This document shows, in pieces, positions 10,617 through 18,849 of a DNA stretch of 37,867 nt (its first letter is position 1; each line of letters begins with the position of its first letter). The stretch covers positions 1 through 37,867 of the forward strand of contig JAISEK010000098.1 in assembly GCA_031264145.1 (NCBI GenBank), read 5' to 3'. The stretch is from Deltaproteobacteria bacterium (lineage in GTDB: Bacteria; Desulfobacterota; Desulfarculia; Adiutricales; Adiutricaceae). The notes under the pieces are model-generated. The model was not told where the DNA came from and did not search any database. It saw nothing but the letters and a program-made list of their open reading frames with translations. A program made the position numbers and the translations under genes.

Positions 10617-11212
10617 CTGCAGCCCTGCTCGTGGCCTTGCCCATCCTGGCCATCCTGGCCGGACTCGGGGGCCTGGCCGGCCTGATATACAACCGCCTGG
10701 TCAAGGCCTCCAACGCCCACAAGATGGCCTTGGCCCAGATCGACGTGCAGCTGAAGCGCCGCTACGACCTCATCCCCAACCTGGTGGAGGCCGCCCGGGC
10801 CTACCTGGCCCACGAGCGCCTGACCCTGGAGGACGTGACCAGGGCCCGGAACCTGGCCGCCGGGGCCAGGGAGGAGGCCAGGGACGGGGCCGCCGGGGCC
10901 CTGGATCGCCTGGCCGCTGCCGACGGTGCCCTCAACGGCCTCCTGGGCCGCCTGATGATGGTCTCGGAAAGCTACCCCGAGCTCAAGGCCGACCGCGCCA
11001 TAGCCGACCTGGTCAGGGAACTCAACAACACCGAAAACGCGATCAGCGGGGCCAGGGCCACCTACAACGCGGCGGTCAGGGACTACAACCAGGCCATCGA
11101 GCTCTTCCCCAACGTCATTATGTCGGGCCTTATGGGCTTCAGGAAGGCCCCCAGCTGGGCCCTGGCCGACCAGGGGGAGGCCGCCCCGGTCCGCTTCTCG
11201 CTGGGGGGCTAG
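10613..11212 (+). CDS. LemA-family membrane protein (second copy)
   Basis: The 199-residue protein is clearly homologous to the preceding gene: an N-terminal membrane helix, then MALAQIDVQLKRRYDLIPN, MVSESYPELKADRAI and ENAISGARATYNAAVRDYN. It is closer to typical LemA (IPNLVEAARAYLAHE) than copy one. The start ATG at 10613 overlaps the previous stop and follows a G-run. Together the two look like an ancient tandem duplication that has since diverged. Confidence 0.9.
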   Translation: MTAALLVALPILAILAGLGGLAGLIYNRLVKASNAHKMALAQIDVQLKRRYDLIPNLVEAARAYLAHERLTLEDVTRARNLAAGAREEARDGAAGALDRLAAADGALNGLLGRLMMVSESYPELKADRAIADLVRELNNTENAISGARATYNAAVRDYNQAIELFPNVIMSGLMGFRKAPSWALADQGEAAPVRFSLGG

Positions 11213-11234
11213 GCCCGGTCCGAGGTATTTCGCC

Positions 11235-12350
11235 ATGACCAGAGGATCTTCCGACTTTTTCGGTCAGCAGGACAAAAACCGCCGCTGGAGCATCTTCTTC
11301 GCCGCGTTCTTCGCCCTGAACTATCTCGTGCTCTTCTCGGCCGTGTTTTTTGCCGTCCGGATAATCGCGATCTCGCAGAGCCGCTTCGGCCGGCCCACGC
11401 CCCACTACCTCAACCTGGCCGGCCTGGTCGTGGCCCTGACGATCGCCGCGTTCCTTTTCGCCATCTCCGTCCTCAAGTTCCTGTCAATCAGGTCCAACGG
11501 CAGCACCTACGTGCCCTCCCTCCTCAAGGCCGTGCCCCTGGGGGACGAGGGAATCTCCAAGGGCCCGGGCGGCCGGGCTCAGGAGCTGATAGTGCGCAAC
11601 GTGGTCGGGGAGCTGGCCGTGGCCGCGTCCATCGAGGAGCCGGACGTCTACATCCTGCCCGGCGAGCAATCCATCAACGCCATGGCCTCGGGCCTTGATC
11701 CCGACGACTCCTCCATCGTCATCACGGGAGGGGCCCTGGACCGTCTGGACCGCGACGAGCTCCTGGCCCTCATGGCCCACGAGTTCAGCCACATCGCCAA
11801 CAGCGACACCAGGCACTTCACCCTCATGGCCGGCTGGCTCCATGGGTTCTTCTGGCTTTCCTCGGAAAGCTACAAGCTGATGCTGCTCCCCGGCATGACT
11901 GTCCTGGGCCTCTTCCTCTCGTCCATCGGCTTTTTCGGCTCGATCTTCGGCAAGATCTCCCAGGCCGCCTTCTCCCGCCGGCGGGAGAGCCTGGCCGACT
12001 CCCAGGCCAGCCAGCTCACCCGGAATCCAGGGGCCCTGGCCAGGGTCTTGCGCAAGATCGGTGGCCTCCCCCCCCCGCGCCGCCGCCGCTCCCCGCTGTT
12101 CCTCCCAGAGCTGAGCCACTTCTTCCTGGCCGAGCCCAGACACAGGAAGAGGGGGCTCCTTTTCGGCCTTCTTGATTCCCACCCGCCCCTGCCCCAGCGC
12201 ATCTGGGATCTCGATCCCCTTTGGGACGGCTATTACTGGGACTTCGAGGAAAACCCGGTCCACTTCCTCGACGATCCCGCCCCCTTGAGCCTATGGCCGT
12301 CCCAGGCCACGACCGCCAAATCCAGATCCGTCATGCTGCCAATGCTTTGA
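11235..12350 (+). CDS. M48-family membrane metalloprotease (HtpX-like)
   Basis: The 371-residue integral membrane protein has two N-terminal hydrophobic segments (about residues 22-52 and 62-85) and a third pair around 195-235 after the active site. The zinc motif HEFSH has H182, E183 and H186, and the third ligand is probably E251 in RRRESLADSQA, as in M48 enzymes. The C-terminal SHPPLPQRI is also an M48 signature. Family knowledge: HtpX-type proteases degrade damaged membrane proteins from the cytoplasmic side. Its position 22 bases after two lemA genes repeats a common lemA-M48 pairing. The ATG at 11235 follows GAGG at 11222-11225. This is not the canonical 290-residue HtpX but a longer lemA-associated form. 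Confidence 0.88.
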   Translation: MTRGSSDFFGQQDKNRRWSIFFAAFFALNYLVLFSAVFFAVRIIAISQSRFGRPTPHYLNLAGLVVALTIAAFLFAISVLKFLSIRSNGSTYVPSLLKAVPLGDEGISKGPGGRAQELIVRNVVGELAVAASIEEPDVYILPGEQSINAMASGLDPDDSSIVITGGALDRLDRDELLALMAHEFSHIANSDTRHFTLMAGWLHGFFWLSSESYKLMLLPGMTVLGLFLSSIGFFGSIFGKISQAAFSRRRESLADSQASQLTRNPGALARVLRKIGGLPPPRRRRSPLFLPELSHFFLAEPRHRKRGLLFGLLDSHPPLPQRIWDLDPLWDGYYWDFEENPVHFLDDPAPLSLWPSQATTAKSRSVMLPML

Positions 12351-12386
12351 GGCGGCCGGAGGCCGCCAATCCCCTAGGAGCCGTCC

Positions 12387-15227
12387 GTGACCGAAGCCAA
12401 CAAGAACGTCTACCTGATGGACGCCAGCGCCTTCATCCACCGATCCTTCCACGCCCTGCCCAACATGTCCACCAGGGCCGGCCAGCCGACCGGGGCGGCC
12501 TTCGGCTTCACGAACACCCTCCTAAGGCTCCTCAGGGACAGCCGCCCGGCCTACCTGGGGGTGGTCTTCGACAGCCGGGGCCCGACCAGGCGCCACGAGC
12601 TATACCCGGCCTACAAGGCCAACCGCCCGGCCATGGACCCTAACCTGGCCGCCCAGCAGGCCCCTATAAGGGAAATCGTCGGGGCCCTTGGCCTGCGCGG
12701 CCTCGAGGAGCCGGGCTTCGAGGCCGACGACATCATAGCCTCCATGTGCCGACTGGCCGTCTCCGAAGAACGCAAGGTCGTCATCGTCTCCGGAGACAAG
12801 GACTTCTACCAGCTCCTCTCGCCCATGGTCTCCATGTACGACCCTGACCCCAAGAAGAGCTCGGCCATGACCCTTGAGGGCTTCAGGGACCGCTTCCACA
12901 TAGAGCCGGCGGCCTTCCTGGACGTCCAGGCGCTTATGGGCGACACGAGCGACAACATCCCCGGGGTCCCCAATGTCGGCCAGGTGACGGCCCTAAAGCT
13001 CATCGGCTCGTTCGGGAGCCTCGATGAGGTCTACCGGAACCTGGGCAAGATTACCCAACCCAAGCTCAGGGCCAACCTGGCCGCGAACGAGGAGTCGGCC
13101 CGCCTCTCCCTCCAGCTGGCCAGGCTGGGGAAGGGCCTGCCCCCGATGGCGGCCATCGAGGACCTGCGCCCCCAGGGCCCGGACATGGAGGGACTCCAGA
13201 GGGTCCTTTCCGGCCTCGAGTTTCACAAGTTCCTCTCCGAGATCCGCTCCCATGGGATCCCTTGGCTGGAGGGGGCCCAGTCTGGGCCCACCCTGGGCAC
13301 CGGCGCCGCCAGGCCCATGGTGACCAGGCTCTTCGGCCCAGGCTCGGCCCGCTACCTGGAGGAACATCCAGGGGAGGGGCACTCCGGCCCCGAGACCGTG
13401 CTGGTCGATGGCCCGGAGGGCTGGGACCGGCTCCTGGTGGCCATGGGCGAGGCGCGAGAGGGCCGGAGGCCCATCGGCCTGGCCCCCGAGACCTCGGCCG
13501 AGAGCGGGATCCTGGCCGGGCTGGCCCTCTCGACCCACCCAACGCTGGGGTTCTACGTCCCCCTGGGCCACCAGGGCCACGAGAACCAGGATCCGGCGGA
13601 GGCCGCCCTGAGGCTCTCCCCGTTCATCGCCGGCGGCCAGCCCGTCAAGGTGGTCCACGACGTCAAGGCCTTCCTCCGCCAGGCCCCAGGGATGGCCCTG
13701 GAGCCGCCACCCCAGGCCGACGGCGGACAGGAGCCCTTCGAGGACCCCATGCTGGCCGCCTACCTCCTGAACCCCGACGACCGGAACGATCTGGCCTCCC
13801 TGGCCATAAGGCACCTGGGCCGGGAGCCGATCAGCCTGGCCCAGCTCCTGCCCGGGACCAAGAAGCCGGCCCTGGCCGCGAGCCCTCCCGCCTTGGTCGC
13901 CAAGTACACTGCCTGCAAGGCCGCCGCTGGCCTGGAGCTGTGGCCGGTCCTGGCAGGGAAGCTCTCCGAGGAAAAGGCCCTGGAGATCCTCTACCGGGAG
14001 CTGGAGCTCCCGCTGGCCGGGCTCCTGGCCAGGATAGAGGCGACCGGGGTCCTGGTCGACCCGGTGGCCCTGGGGGAGCTGTCGGCCGAGCTGGGAAAGA
14101 CCATGGGCGAGCGGGCCGAGGCCATATTCGCCAAGGCCGGCAAGCATTTCAACCTGGCCTCGCCCAAGCAGCTCTCCGACGTCCTCTTCCTGGATCTGAA
14201 GCTCCCCACCGGCAAGAAGACCGCCGCCAAGACCAGCTTCTCCACCGACAACGAGGTCCTCACGGAACTGGCCCTCCTCTACCCCATCGCCTCGGAAATA
14301 CTGGCCTGGCGCGAGGTGTCAAAGCTCAAAAACACCTACGCCGACAAGCTGCCCCTGGCCATAAACCAGGCCACCGGTCGCATCCACACGTCCTTCAACC
14401 AGGCCCTGACGGCGACCGGGCGGCTCTCCTCGTCCGAGCCCAACCTCCAGAACATCCCGGCCAAGTCGGAGGAAGGCCGCAGGATAAGGGCGGCCTTCAT
14501 GGCCAAGCCAGGATGGCGGCTCCTGTCGGCCGACTACTCCCAAATCGAGCTGAGGGTCATCGCCCACTTCTCCGGGGACAAGGCCCTCATCCAGGCCTTC
14601 GAGGACGATGAGGACATCCACGCCCAGACGGCCTCCGAGATATTCGGCACCCAGCCCGGCAAGGTGCCCCCCGACCTCCGGCGCCAGGCCAAGACCATCA
14701 ACTTCGGCATCATCTACGGCCAAGGCCCCTTCGGCCTGGCCAAGCAGCTGGGCGTGCCCCAGTCCGTGGCCAAGGACTTCATAGACCGCTACTTCAGGCG
14801 GTTCCCCGGCGTGAAGGCCTACATGGATAGGACCCTCGCGGCGGCCGTCAAGGCCGGCTTCGTGTCCACCTGGTACGGCCGCCGCCGCTACCTGCCCGGC
14901 CTGTCCTCGGCGGGCGCCGGCAGGCGGGAGTCCGAGCGCATGGCCATCAACACCCCAATCCAGGGCACGGCCGCCGACATCATCAAGATGGCCATGCTCA
15001 AGGTAGACCGCCGCCTGAGGAGGGAGGGCCTTGAGTCCCGCATCATCATCCAGGTCCACGACGAGCTGGTCCTGGAGGTGCCCGAGGCCGAGCTGGCGGC
15101 GGCCAGCGCCCTGGTGGCCGAGGAGATGGCCGCGGTTGGCCGCCAGCCCATCCTTTCCGGGGCCGAGCCCCTTAAGGTGGCCCTGAAGGTGGACGTGGCC
15201 GACGGCCTGGCCTGGGTCCACGCCTGA
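12387..15227 (+). CDS. polA: DNA polymerase I with inactive proofreading site
   Basis: The 946-residue protein has a 5'-nuclease domain (residues 1-290, GDKDFYQLL and LMGDTSDNIPGVP), a 3'-5' exonuclease-like domain (about 330-530) and a complete family A polymerase domain. Motif A DYSQIELR has D716, motif B is KTINFGIIYG, and motif C VHDEL has D892. In the exonuclease domain the three metal-binding Asp positions appear lost: the first motif reads GLAPETSAE (A366 for Asp, Glu kept), the second reads HDVKAFL (F429), and the third reads YTACK (K511). It should fill gaps and remove primers but not proofread. The start is GTG at 12387 with TAGGAG at 12375-12380. Confidence 0.95.
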   Translation: MTEANKNVYLMDASAFIHRSFHALPNMSTRAGQPTGAAFGFTNTLLRLLRDSRPAYLGVVFDSRGPTRRHELYPAYKANRPAMDPNLAAQQAPIREIVGALGLRGLEEPGFEADDIIASMCRLAVSEERKVVIVSGDKDFYQLLSPMVSMYDPDPKKSSAMTLEGFRDRFHIEPAAFLDVQALMGDTSDNIPGVPNVGQVTALKLIGSFGSLDEVYRNLGKITQPKLRANLAANEESARLSLQLARLGKGLPPMAAIEDLRPQGPDMEGLQRVLSGLEFHKFLSEIRSHGIPWLEGAQSGPTLGTGAARPMVTRLFGPGSARYLEEHPGEGHSGPETVLVDGPEGWDRLLVAMGEAREGRRPIGLAPETSAESGILAGLALSTHPTLGFYVPLGHQGHENQDPAEAALRLSPFIAGGQPVKVVHDVKAFLRQAPGMALEPPPQADGGQEPFEDPMLAAYLLNPDDRNDLASLAIRHLGREPISLAQLLPGTKKPALAASPPALVAKYTACKAAAGLELWPVLAGKLSEEKALEILYRELELPLAGLLARIEATGVLVDPVALGELSAELGKTMGERAEAIFAKAGKHFNLASPKQLSDVLFLDLKLPTGKKTAAKTSFSTDNEVLTELALLYPIASEILAWREVSKLKNTYADKLPLAINQATGRIHTSFNQALTATGRLSSSEPNLQNIPAKSEEGRRIRAAFMAKPGWRLLSADYSQIELRVIAHFSGDKALIQAFEDDEDIHAQTASEIFGTQPGKVPPDLRRQAKTINFGIIYGQGPFGLAKQLGVPQSVAKDFIDRYFRRFPGVKAYMDRTLAAAVKAGFVSTWYGRRRYLPGLSSAGAGRRESERMAINTPIQGTAADIIKMAMLKVDRRLRREGLESRIIIQVHDELVLEVPEAELAAASALVAEEMAAVGRQPILSGAEPLKVALKVDVADGLAWVHA

Positions 15228-15285
15228 GGCCGGCCACATGGGCAAGCCAAGGACCCGGCGGGCTGGGCCGCGCCCCCCGCTCGAC

Positions 15286-15759
15286 ATGGCCCGCGTCAAG
15301 GGCTCGGACACCAAGATCGAGACCAGGCTCAGGAAGCTTCTCTGGCGGGAGGGCATCCGCTACAGGAAGAACTACCGGCTGCTCCCAGGGACGCCCGACA
15401 TCGCCATCACGAGCCACAAGATAGCCGTCTTCTGCGACGGGGAGTTTTGGCACGGCAAGGACTGGGAGACCCGCAGGCTCTCCATCCGCAGGAACCTGGA
15501 CTTCTGGACGGCCAAGATAGAGAGGAACATGAGCCGGGACAGGGAGACCGAGAGGCTCCTGAGGGGCCTCGGCTGGCAGGTCCTGCGCTTCTGGGGCACC
15601 GACATCCAGAAGAACATTTCCACATGCATCGATGAGGTGAAGGAAGCCATATTCAAGGCGAAGACAGCCAAACTGTCGGCCTGGGAGCCCTCACCTGACG
15701 ACGATGGCTGCCATGGCCGGCCGCCAGACGGCTCCCAGAAGGCACCCGGCAGTGGCTAG
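15286..15759 (+). CDS. Vsr-like very short patch repair endonuclease
   Basis: The 157-residue protein matches the Vsr mismatch endonuclease fold family: RVKGSDTKIETRLRKLLW, LPGTPDIAI with the catalytic Asp, VFCDGEFWHGKDWE, FWTAKIERNMSRDRE and GWQVLRFW. The cysteines that bind structural zinc in E. coli Vsr are replaced (CDGEFWHG and FWGTD instead of HGCFWHH and VWEC), which puts it in a zinc-less subgroup. Vsr normally nicks T:G mismatches made by cytosine methyltransferase activity, and no such methylase is in the window. ATG 15286 matches the usual family start; ATG 15238 in frame would add 16 Arg/Pro-rich residues. About 35 C-terminal residues are non-conserved, and the TAG stop lies inside the left 82-base repeat. 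Confidence 0.8.
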   Translation: MARVKGSDTKIETRLRKLLWREGIRYRKNYRLLPGTPDIAITSHKIAVFCDGEFWHGKDWETRRLSIRRNLDFWTAKIERNMSRDRETERLLRGLGWQVLRFWGTDIQKNISTCIDEVKEAIFKAKTAKLSAWEPSPDDDGCHGRPPDGSQKAPGSG

Positions 15760-15837
15760 TACCTTGTTTTCCTTGGAATGTCGGACAAAGTCGGCTCATT
15801 TTTCTCAGTGTCAAATCCGGCCGAATCTGATTAGTCC
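15756..15837 (+). repeat. Left 82-base terminal inverted repeat
   Basis: The segment beginning CTAGTACCTTG and ending GATTAGTCC is the reverse complement of 18540-18621 at 75 of 82 positions, with no gaps. It starts in the last codons of the vsr-like gene and contains the spaced pair GTCGG-ACAAA-GTCGG. Confidence 0.95.
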
Positions 15838-16241
15838 AAGGTATCCACACCCCAATGTCAACAACTTAAGCCAATCTTGGCACCCAGTCTCAGTATCCAG
15901 TACAAAATAAATAATGCGTGCTGCTCCTTAGTTAGCGGGCCATGGACGAGTGCCATTTTCTCATCTGAGGGCTGGACGCCTTAATTTGTTGACATTGGGC
16001 TGGAACCCGGACATCTAACGATGGCGTCCAAATATCCACTCCTTCATGGCCACTCCGGACATTCGCAGAAAAGGCGCGGGCGTCCTCTGCGATAAACCCA
16101 ACGTCAAATTGAGACAAAGATCGTGTCTGCGACGTGGAATCAGACTCCCTTGTTTCATCTTTTCAACGGCGATCGCATCGACGATCATTGCCTGATCATT
16201 TCCGAAAAACATGCAGCCCTTGCTGCTAAGGAAGCCAGTAA
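15838..16241. promoter_or_regulatory. Leader region of the ATPase-HNH operon
   Basis: About 400 bases of intermediate GC without a convincing gene. CCCAATGTCAACAA (15851-15864) and its exact reverse complement (15986-15999) face each other; with one mismatch the match extends to 20 bases (15851-15870 with 15980-15999). They enclose about 110 bases. This may be an operator pair, a foldback leader or the remains of a nested insertion. No clear -35/-10 pair stands out. Confidence 0.5.
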
Positions 16242-17624
16242 ATGATAGAACGCCTGAAACTCGCCAATGTCGGCCCTGCCCAGGAAATGGAGCTTGAATT
16301 TGCTCCAAGGCTAAATGTCTTCACCGGCGACAATGGCTTGGGCAAAAGCTTTATCTTGGACATAGCATGGTGGTCATTAACCAGAACTTGGCCAGCGGAA
16401 ATCGGCCATAAATTGACGACGGGCTTAAAGGCTTTCCCCTACTCAGACCGCAAAAACGAAGCTGCCATTGAAGCCCTATTGTTGGATGATTCCCAAAAGA
16501 AATTTGGCTTTGCGTCCAAGTATAATCACCACATTCAAGGATGGGATAGCAAATGGGAGCCCCAAAGCTGGAAAATTAAAAACCCTGGCGATCCGAAACG
16601 CCCTGGACTTGCCATATATGTCATGTCAGACGGCAGTTTCGCGGTCCAGGACTATCACCGCAACCCCATATACTGGCCCTGGCAGATTCCAAAAAAAGCC
16701 GAGGAACAGGGACCTTTTGCTGCAATGAAGGATTTGGCGACCATGACCAGTGCCACGGCCTTTGTTTTTAACGCCCATGAAGTGTGGAATGGGTTAGACG
16801 CTGGGGATATTTCAGGCGAGAGGTGGATTTTATGCAACGGGCTTATTAGAGATTGGGCTGGCTGGCAGAAGGAACGAGGCGAGCCATTCGAGTATTTAAA
16901 GTCAGTTTTAAAAGAACTGTCCCCGCCTAATCACCCACCGATCGTTCCGGGAAAACTGACCAGAGTCAGCCTGGGCGATGTACGGGACATGCCGACGGTT
17001 AAAATGCCATATGGCCAAGAAATCGCCCTTGTTCACGCTTCCTCTGGTCTCAAGCACATACTGGCTCTGGCGTATCTTCTAGTCTGGACCTGGCATGAAC
17101 ACAAGATTGCGGCAGAACTGCGTGGAGAGGAAACAGCATCGTCCATCACTTTCTTGATTGATGAAATAGAGTCACATATGCACCCCAGCTGGCAGAGAAA
17201 AATAGTCGGATCCATGCTCAAAGTTGCGAAGATCCTCAACGAGGATATCGATGTTCAAATTATAGCCACCACCCATGCCCCTCTGGTCATGGCCTCTATT
17301 GAGCCACTGTTTGATGATAGACAGGATGCCTGGTTTGACCTTGATTTGGAAGATAGCGAAGTCGTTCTTAGCCGTCGGGAATTTGAAAAGCAAGGGGACG
17401 CCAATAACTGGCTTACCAGTGAAGCCTTTGATTTATCCAGCCCTGTTTCTGAGGAAGCGCAGATAGTCATAAAAGAGGCGAGGATGCTTCTCGACAAGAA
17501 AGATACAGCGACTGCCGATGAAGTGTGGGCTGTACACAAAAAATTGGCAAAAACCTTACCGTATGATAGTGACTTTTTATCAACCTGGCGTTATTTCTGG
17601 AAAAAACAAGGATATATGCAGTGA
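16242..17624 (+). CDS. AAA/ABC-type ATPase of a Septu-like defence pair (PtuA-like)
   Basis: The 460-residue protein is an SMC/ABC-like P-loop ATPase of the AAA_15/AAA_21 kind. It starts MIERLKLANVGP and has Walker A GDNGLGKS with K35. The signature-like HASSGLKHILALAYLL comes next, then Walker B FLIDEIESHMHP with D307 and E308, and a switch histidine in IIATTHAPLV. There is no membrane segment. Such ATPases paired with an HNH nuclease are anti-phage modules (Septu PtuA-PtuB and relatives); which subtype this is cannot be told by eye. ATG 16242 follows AAGGA (16228-16232). Its TGA overlaps the GTG of the nuclease gene. The base composition is foreign to the neighbours. Confidence 0.8.
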   Translation: MIERLKLANVGPAQEMELEFAPRLNVFTGDNGLGKSFILDIAWWSLTRTWPAEIGHKLTTGLKAFPYSDRKNEAAIEALLLDDSQKKFGFASKYNHHIQGWDSKWEPQSWKIKNPGDPKRPGLAIYVMSDGSFAVQDYHRNPIYWPWQIPKKAEEQGPFAAMKDLATMTSATAFVFNAHEVWNGLDAGDISGERWILCNGLIRDWAGWQKERGEPFEYLKSVLKELSPPNHPPIVPGKLTRVSLGDVRDMPTVKMPYGQEIALVHASSGLKHILALAYLLVWTWHEHKIAAELRGEETASSITFLIDEIESHMHPSWQRKIVGSMLKVAKILNEDIDVQIIATTHAPLVMASIEPLFDDRQDAWFDLDLEDSEVVLSRREFEKQGDANNWLTSEAFDLSSPVSEEAQIVIKEARMLLDKKDTATADEVWAVHKKLAKTLPYDSDFLSTWRYFWKKQGYMQ

Positions 17625-18214
17625 TTCCTGTAATATTAAAACCAGAGCCACCTGATTTCGATCAAAAGGTGCGTCAACCTGGGTATATATGGCTGGCCGG
17701 TAAAGGAATCGATTCAAACGGTGCGCCTCCAAAGGGCACAAAGCTTAAAGATTTGTGGCGAAAATCATATGGCCAACTGTACGATGCGTATGGAGGAGTT
17801 TGCGCATATTTAGCCATCTATTTTGAACATTGTATCGGCGCTGGATCAACGGATCACTTTATACCGAAATCCATCCACGCCGGCAAGGCATATGAATGGG
17901 GCAACTATCGCTTATCGTGCCGCGACGCTAATGCCCTGAAGAATAAATATGATGTTCTGGACCCGATCGGGTTGAGGCCAGATACTTTTGTCTTGAATTT
18001 AGTAGACGGCGAGATATCTCCTAGTCCGGCTTTAAATACTGCGGAGAAAAGCGCTGCTGAAAAAACCATAGCCCAGCTGAAATTAGACAGCCCTCGGCAT
18101 CGATGCATGCGGGCGAGACACTTTGCAAGATACTTGCGCAATAAGGATGATCAATTCTTGCGAGAGGAATCGCCTTTCGTCTGGTATGAGGCAAATAGGC
18201 AGCGACTATTATAA
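17621..18214 (+). CDS. HNH endonuclease of the ATPase-HNH pair (PtuB-like)
   Basis: The 197-residue protein contains an HNH core: STDHFIPKS with D78 and H79, then YEWGNYRLSCRDANALKNK with N95 and N104, the usual beta-beta-alpha metal layout. A block around GGVCAYLAIYF lies upstream where related proteins carry a cysteine-containing turn. The C-terminal 60 residues are helical and basic (RHRCMRARHFARYL). I infer that the ATPase controls its cutting of nucleic acid. The start is GTG 17621, overlapping the ATPase stop (GTGA), with AAGGA at 17608-17612. The coupling strongly implies a two-subunit complex. Confidence 0.78.
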   Translation: MIPVILKPEPPDFDQKVRQPGYIWLAGKGIDSNGAPPKGTKLKDLWRKSYGQLYDAYGGVCAYLAIYFEHCIGAGSTDHFIPKSIHAGKAYEWGNYRLSCRDANALKNKYDVLDPIGLRPDTFVLNLVDGEISPSPALNTAEKSAAEKTIAQLKLDSPRHRCMRARHFARYLRNKDDQFLREESPFVWYEANRQRLL

Positions 18215-18539
18215 ACTTAAATTAATATTAAAGCAAATATAATATTAAGTTTTAAATTATGAGTTTTATATTTATATTAACTATATAATCAACATTATAA
18301 GTAATTAAATTTTGTAATAAATATTTTTATGATAATATTGTTGCTATTTTATACTAAATATATGTCTAAATTTTTTTAAATTGGTTAAAAAGGAATAATT
18401 TAAGCCTATTACGCAGCTAATTGATTAATTATATACAGATATAAAGACCTTAAAAAGTCACAATTGCAGATAAACATGAGAGAATATCAAGTTAAATTGT
18501 CTCATCACGGCCCACAATTAACAAGTTGACTATGTGCTA
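18215..18539. other. AT-rich tail of the cassette
   Basis: This stretch contains almost no GC and no gene. An AT-only inverted repeat (AAACTTAA at 18213-18220 and TTAAGTTT at 18245-18252) just after the HNH stop could act as a weak transcript end. Confidence 0.5.
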
Positions 18540-18621
18540 GGACTAATCAGATTAGGCCGGATCTGAAGCTAAGAAAATTGAGCCGACTTTGTCCGACATT
18601 CCAAGGAAAACAAGGCACTAG
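18540..18621 (-). repeat. Right 82-base terminal inverted repeat
   Basis: This is the reverse complement of 15756-15837 with seven mismatches. It contains a perfect small palindrome, CTAATCAGATTAG (18543-18555), which is imperfect in the left copy. Confidence 0.95.
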
Positions 18622-18849
18622 AGGCAAGCCAACCAAGACCAGATCAGCCCCCATGGCAATCGTCCACTGAATCTTCGCAAAAAAACCACATATTTCCCCC
18701 TTCCCTATCCTGCCCAAATCACTATAATGCCCTTAGGCCCGCCCAAGGCCACATGGACGCCCCCGTGCGGGGCCGCGCCATGGGCGCTGACCCCTGGACC
18801 GCGGCGGGCCGGCCGAGAAGGCCGTCCAGGCATTACCGAGGTACACACA

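Larger units (their letters stand above)
15756..18621. mobile_element. Inverted-repeat-bounded cassette carrying an ATPase-HNH pair
   Basis: A 2866-base unit is bounded by two 82-base inverted repeats. It contains only two genes, both of clearly lower GC and different codon use than the GC-rich neighbours (polA and the penicillin-binding protein gene). No transposase or recombinase is inside. Both outer ends are CTAG, which is self-complementary, so this tetranucleotide could be part of the repeat or a four-base target duplication. I infer a non-autonomous mobile defence cassette. Confidence 0.7.
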
